This document shows positions 61,210 through 64,000 of a stretch of DNA of 64,000 nucleotides, piece after piece. The position numbers and the translations under genes were made by a program. The stretch is from CAKVON01 sp902475665 (GTDB taxonomy: Bacteria > Actinomycetota > Coriobacteriia > Coriobacteriales > Atopobiaceae). Position 1 is the first letter of the stretch. Every line of letters begins with the position of its first letter. The notes beneath the pieces are model-generated. The model saw only the letters and a program-made list of their open reading frames with translations, did no database searches and was not told the origin of the DNA. The stretch is taken from assembly GCA_036321795.1 (NCBI GenBank), contig JAWQCY010000005.1:62001-126000 (forward strand), written 5' to 3'.

Positions 61210-62280
61210 ATGAGCGAGCAGAACAGGCACGTGACCTACGCCGACGCCGGCGTGGACGTGGACGAGGGCGCACGCGCGGTTGACGCGATCAAGGCCAGCG
61301 TTCGCGAGACCAACCGACCCGAGGTCATCGGCGGGCTGGGTGGCTTTGGCTCGTGCTTCTCGATGAAGGCCTTCAAGGACATGGACGACCCCGTCCTGGT
61401 GAGCGGCACCGACGGCGTGGGCACCAAGCTCGCGATCGCCCAGCTGCTGGACCGTCACGACACCGTGGGCGAGGACCTGGTTGCCATGTGCGTCGACGAC
61501 GTCGTGCCCATCGGTGCCGAGCCGCTGTTCTTCCTGGATTACGTCGCCATCGGCAAGCTGCGTGCCGAGCACGTCGCCGAGGTCGTCAAGGGCATCGCCT
61601 CCGGTTGCAAGAAGTCCGGCTGCGCCCTGGTCGGCGGCGAGATGGCCGAGCACCCCGGCGTCATGAACCCCGACGACTACGACCTGGCCGGCTTCGTCGT
61701 GGGCGTCGTCGACCGCCCCAAGATGATCGGTCCCGAGAAGGTCAAGGTCGGTGACGTCATCCTGGGCCTGCCGTCCTCCGGCATCCACTCCAACGGCTAC
61801 TCGCTCGTGCGCAAGGTCGCCATCGAGGGCAAGACCGTCGAGGAGCTCAGCGAGCCGCTGGACGAGCTCGGCGGCGAGAGCCTGGCCGACGCCGTCCTGC
61901 GTCCGACCACCATCTACGCCGGTGGCCTGGTCGCCGCCCTCAAGGCCGGTGCCCCCATCCACGCGATGGCGCACATTACCGGTGGCGGCATCACCGAGAA
62001 CCTCAACCGCGCGCTTCCCGAGGACGTCGACGCGCTGGTGTACCGTGGCGGCGAGAAAGGTCCCGACTGGCCGATGCCGCCCGTCATCCCCTACATGGTC
62101 AAGGCCGCGGGCCTCACCCTGGACGAGGCCTACAAGACCTTCAACATGGGTGTCGGCATGAGCGTCATCTGTGCGCCCGAGGACCGCGACGAGGTCGAGG
62201 CCAAGCTTCGCGAGCAGGGCTTCGAGCCCTTCCTCATGGGCGAGTGCGTCGCCGGCCACGGCGAGGTCGCCTACAAGTAG
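61210..62280 (+). CDS. purM: Phosphoribosylformylglycinamidine cyclo-ligase
   Basis: 356 residues, AIR synthetase. The N-terminal TYADAGVDVDEGARAVDAIK, LVSGTDGVGTKLAIAQ and LVGGEMAEHPGVM are the family blocks that bind ATP and FGAM. It is directly downstream of purF and upstream of purN, so purFMN is the conserved part of the series. The product AIR is used by PurE. Confidence 0.97.
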   Translation: MSEQNRHVTYADAGVDVDEGARAVDAIKASVRETNRPEVIGGLGGFGSCFSMKAFKDMDDPVLVSGTDGVGTKLAIAQLLDRHDTVGEDLVAMCVDDVVPIGAEPLFFLDYVAIGKLRAEHVAEVVKGIASGCKKSGCALVGGEMAEHPGVMNPDDYDLAGFVVGVVDRPKMIGPEKVKVGDVILGLPSSGIHSNGYSLVRKVAIEGKTVEELSEPLDELGGESLADAVLRPTTIYAGGLVAALKAGAPIHAMAHITGGGITENLNRALPEDVDALVYRGGEKGPDWPMPPVIPYMVKAAGLTLDEAYKTFNMGVGMSVICAPEDRDEVEAKLREQGFEPFLMGECVAGHGEVAYK

Positions 62281-62368
62281 CAACTGCTCGGGGTGTCAGG
62301 GCAACATGCCGTGGCGCCCCGATTCGACACGCATGACATCGACGAACACCAAGGAAGCGAGAAGAACT

Positions 62369-63073
62369 GTGGACGCACCACTGCCTATCGGCGTGCTTCT
62401 CTCCGGAAACGGCTCCAACCTCCAGGCGATCATCGAGGCGATCGACCGTGGTTGGGTCAACGCCGACATCAAGATCGTCATCAGCAGCAGGACCAAGGCA
62501 TACGGCCTGACCCGCGCCGAGCGTGCGGGCCTTCCGACCTTCTCGATGACGCCGCAGATGTACAAGGACGACCCAATCGCCGCGGACGAGCTCATCGCGC
62601 GGAAGCTGAGGGAGGCCGGTTGCGAGTACGTGATCATGGCCGGCTACATGCGCATGGTCCGCAAGCCGATCTTGGACGCCTTTCCCAACAGGGTCATCAA
62701 CCTGCATCCCGCCCTGCTGCCGAGCTTTCCCGGCGCGCATGCGATCGAGGAGGCCTACGACGCCGGCGTCAAGGTCACGGGCGTCACGGTCCACTTTGCC
62801 AACGAGGTGTACGACGACGGTTCGATCATCGCGCAGGTTCCCATCCCCGTTCAGCAGGACTGGGACCAGGACGACCTGGAGAACGCGATCCACAAGGTCG
62901 AGCACAAGCTCTACCCCGAGGTCGTGAAGATGCTCTCCGAGGGACGTGTGACCGTCCGTCCCGACGGCAAGGTGGCCATCGACGGCAAACGCCCCGAGAT
63001 TGCCCCGGTCGCATCCGACGGCACCTGTTACGTCCGCCATGGCATCCGCGTGTCGAAGGGCTACGCCTGGTAG
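62369..63073 (+). CDS. purN: Phosphoribosylglycinamide formyltransferase
   Basis: 234 residues. GVLLSGNGSNLQAIIEA at the N-terminus, the catalytic region NLHPALLPSFPGAHAIEEAYDAGVKVTGVTVHF with its His and the GxDxG-like DDGSIIAQVPIPV. It formylates GAR with 10-formyl-THF. The GTG at 62369 fits the family start and follows a purine-rich site; an earlier ATG at 62333 has no ribosome site. The tail (~200-234) is longer than in most PurN. A terminator hairpin follows. Confidence 0.94.
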   Translation: MDAPLPIGVLLSGNGSNLQAIIEAIDRGWVNADIKIVISSRTKAYGLTRAERAGLPTFSMTPQMYKDDPIAADELIARKLREAGCEYVIMAGYMRMVRKPILDAFPNRVINLHPALLPSFPGAHAIEEAYDAGVKVTGVTVHFANEVYDDGSIIAQVPIPVQQDWDQDDLENAIHKVEHKLYPEVVKMLSEGRVTVRPDGKVAIDGKRPEIAPVASDGTCYVRHGIRVSKGYAW

Positions 63074-63093
63074 CATCGAAGGTCTTCTCACCT

Positions 63094-63123
63094 GGTAGAT
63101 GCCCTATAATTAGGGCATCTACC
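63094..63123 (+). terminator. Terminator after purN overlapping the crr promoter
   Basis: A perfect 13-bp stem (GGTAGATGCCCTA and its complement) with loop TAAT, followed by TTTGCTTTTT, a strong intrinsic terminator. It also contains TATAAT (63105-63110), a perfect -10, 41 bases before the crr start. The two functions would interfere, or the palindrome may be an operator. Confidence 0.75.
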
Positions 63124-63150
63124 TTTGCTTTTTATCGATCGGAGAAGGAC

Positions 63151-63645
63151 ATGGGATTGTTTGACCGCTTCAAGAAGACCACAGCGCCCGCTGAAGACAA
63201 GACCCCTGTGGCCGCTCCCGTCGCGGGTGAGCTGGTCCAGCTCTCCGAGACCACCGAGCCGGTCTTCTCCAGCGAGATGATGGGCAAGGGCGTTGCCATC
63301 AACCCGACCGTCTCCGTCGTCTCCGCCCCGGTTGCGGGCACCGTCTCGGCTGTCATGCCCCATGCCATCGGCCTCATGACCGACTCGGGGATCGAGGTCC
63401 TGATTCACGTCGGCATCGACACCGTCGAGATGAAGGGCGAGGGCTTCGAGCCCAAGGTCTCCCAGGGCGACTTCGTCAAGGCGGGCGACGAGGTCCTGGC
63501 CTTCTCTCGCGAGAAGATTGCCGAGGCCGGCCATGCCGACACCGTCTTCGTCATCGTCACCAACACAGCCGATTGCGAGTCGGTTGACCCTGTGACCAAC
63601 CGCACCGTCGCCGTTGGTGATACAGTGGTAACCGTAACGAAGTAG
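63151..63645 (+). CDS. crr: PTS glucose-type EIIA component (Crr-like)
   Basis: 164 residues, a single-domain EIIA. PVAGTVSAVMPHAIGLMTDSGIEVLIHVGIDTVEMKGEGF contains the two active His residues (H71 and phospho-acceptor H86). An N-terminal extension of about 15 residues (MGLFDRFKKTTAPAEDK) precedes it, like an amphipathic membrane tether. It passes phosphate from HPr to EIIB; the convergent EIIB fragment at 63877 may be its partner. ATG at 63151 follows GGAGAAGG. Confidence 0.95.
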   Translation: MGLFDRFKKTTAPAEDKTPVAAPVAGELVQLSETTEPVFSSEMMGKGVAINPTVSVVSAPVAGTVSAVMPHAIGLMTDSGIEVLIHVGIDTVEMKGEGFEPKVSQGDFVKAGDEVLAFSREKIAEAGHADTVFVIVTNTADCESVDPVTNRTVAVGDTVVTVTK

Positions 63646-63699
63646 GACCAAGTAGCCTCGCACATAATTGCAGCAGCGCGCAAGCGAGGTGAATCCAAG

Positions 63700-63736
63700 A
63701 GGGCCCGTCGACCGGTGGTCGGCGGGCCCTCGTTCG
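63700..63736 (+). terminator. Terminator after crr
   Basis: An 8-bp stem AGGGCCCG/CGGGCCCT with inner pairing (GTCGAC/GTCGGC region); only a weak T-tract follows (CGTTCGT). Confidence 0.55.
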
Positions 63737-63801
63737 TATGCGGGCTCCGTGCGAGTCCGTCTTGCCGGCTGCGGCACTTCTCGCCTGCCGTCCCCAGACA
63801 A

Positions 63802-63837
63802 GAAAAAGGCCGTCCCCAGCGGAGTGGGGACGGCCTT
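63802..63837 (-). terminator. Terminator after the PTS EIIB gene
   Basis: A perfect 13-bp stem AAGGCCGTCCCCA and its complement with a 6-base loop, followed on the minus strand by TTTTCTTG. A second CCGTCCCCAG word lies next to it at 63788. Confidence 0.88.
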
Positions 63838-63876
63838 GGTGCCAATTAGGTCAGGCGACCTTGGTGTGGGTCGACC

Positions 63877-64000
63877 TTAGACGAGCTTCTGGAGCTCGTC
63901 GCAGACGGCCTGGACCTGGGTGCCGATGATGACCTGAGCGAACTCCTTGGAGGGAATCATGACGCCCACGGCACCGGCCTTCTTGCAGGCGGCCTCGTCG
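63877..64000 (-). CDS. PTS EIIB domain, C-terminal end (cut by window edge)
   Basis: Only the last 41 codons are present. KKAGAVGVMIPSKEFAQVII followed by GTQVQAVCDELQKLV is the end of a glucose/N-acetylglucosamine-type EIIB (the strand-turn-helix that closes the domain). It is probably the tail of an EIIBC or EIICB sugar permease on the minus strand, beyond the window. It is convergent with the EIIA gene, a likely partner. Confidence 0.75.
   Translation of the reverse strand, partial: DEAACKKAGAVGVMIPSKEFAQVIIGTQVQAVCDELQKLV

Overview
The window is GC-rich chromosomal DNA from an actinobacterium, most likely class Coriobacteriia (Atopobiaceae/Olsenella-like). That placement is inferred from protein style, the class B sortase, the VaFE-type LPxTG surface protein and gene order; no rRNA gene is present to confirm it. 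The window spans the replication origin. No insertion sequence, prophage, CRISPR array or plasmid-type gene was seen.

Left arm (1-22.8 kb): purB (start only), argH and argG behind a probable arginine attenuator (short Arg-rich leader peptide plus terminator), tRNA-Lys, an M29 aminopeptidase, tRNA-Gly, and a 1764-residue cell-wall protein with four SpaA-like and five VaFE-like repeats and an LPITG anchor. Next come an unusual membrane M28-peptidase-like protein, a membrane coiled-coil protein, two overlapping WYL regulators, a DnaQ-DinG helicase, D-Ala-D-Ala ligase and rlmN.

Origin block (22.8-39.1 kb): leftward rpmH-rnpA-yidD-yidC-khpB(jag)-rsmG-parA-parB with parS sites. Rightward are an uncharacterised GHKL-ATPase/winged-helix protein, dnaA, a candidate oriC, dnaN, recF, a DUF721/DciA-like gene, gyrB and gyrA. 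The repeated 9-mer TTTTCGACA occurs around this ATPase gene, dnaA and the dnaA-dnaN gap, and again upstream of dnaB 17 kb away. It is one base off the classical DnaA box, and this DnaA has substitutions in the DNA-recognition signature of domain IV. I regard this as the most interesting system in the window.

Right arm (39.1-64 kb): a DUF151 protein, tRNA-Ile, tRNA-Ala, typA, a TRIC-type channel, two tRNA-Ser genes, a DUF4013 membrane protein with a C-terminal zinc ribbon, rpsF-ssb-rpsR-(DUF2232)-rplI, dnaB, and a purine-synthesis series. The series runs purA, purD, purE, purF, purM, purN, interleaved with DegV, Nudix, an ABC exporter, a membrane protein, YqeY and sortase B. A glucose-type EIIA (crr) and the end of a PTS EIIB gene follow.

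Two signals cut across the gene map. One is the TTTTCGACA boxes. The other is a dispersed word, GAGAAGTGC (12 copies noted, about 0.5 expected under equal base composition), found both in genes and in gaps, which looks like a lineage-specific chromosomal motif (Chi, FtsK-orienting or uptake type).
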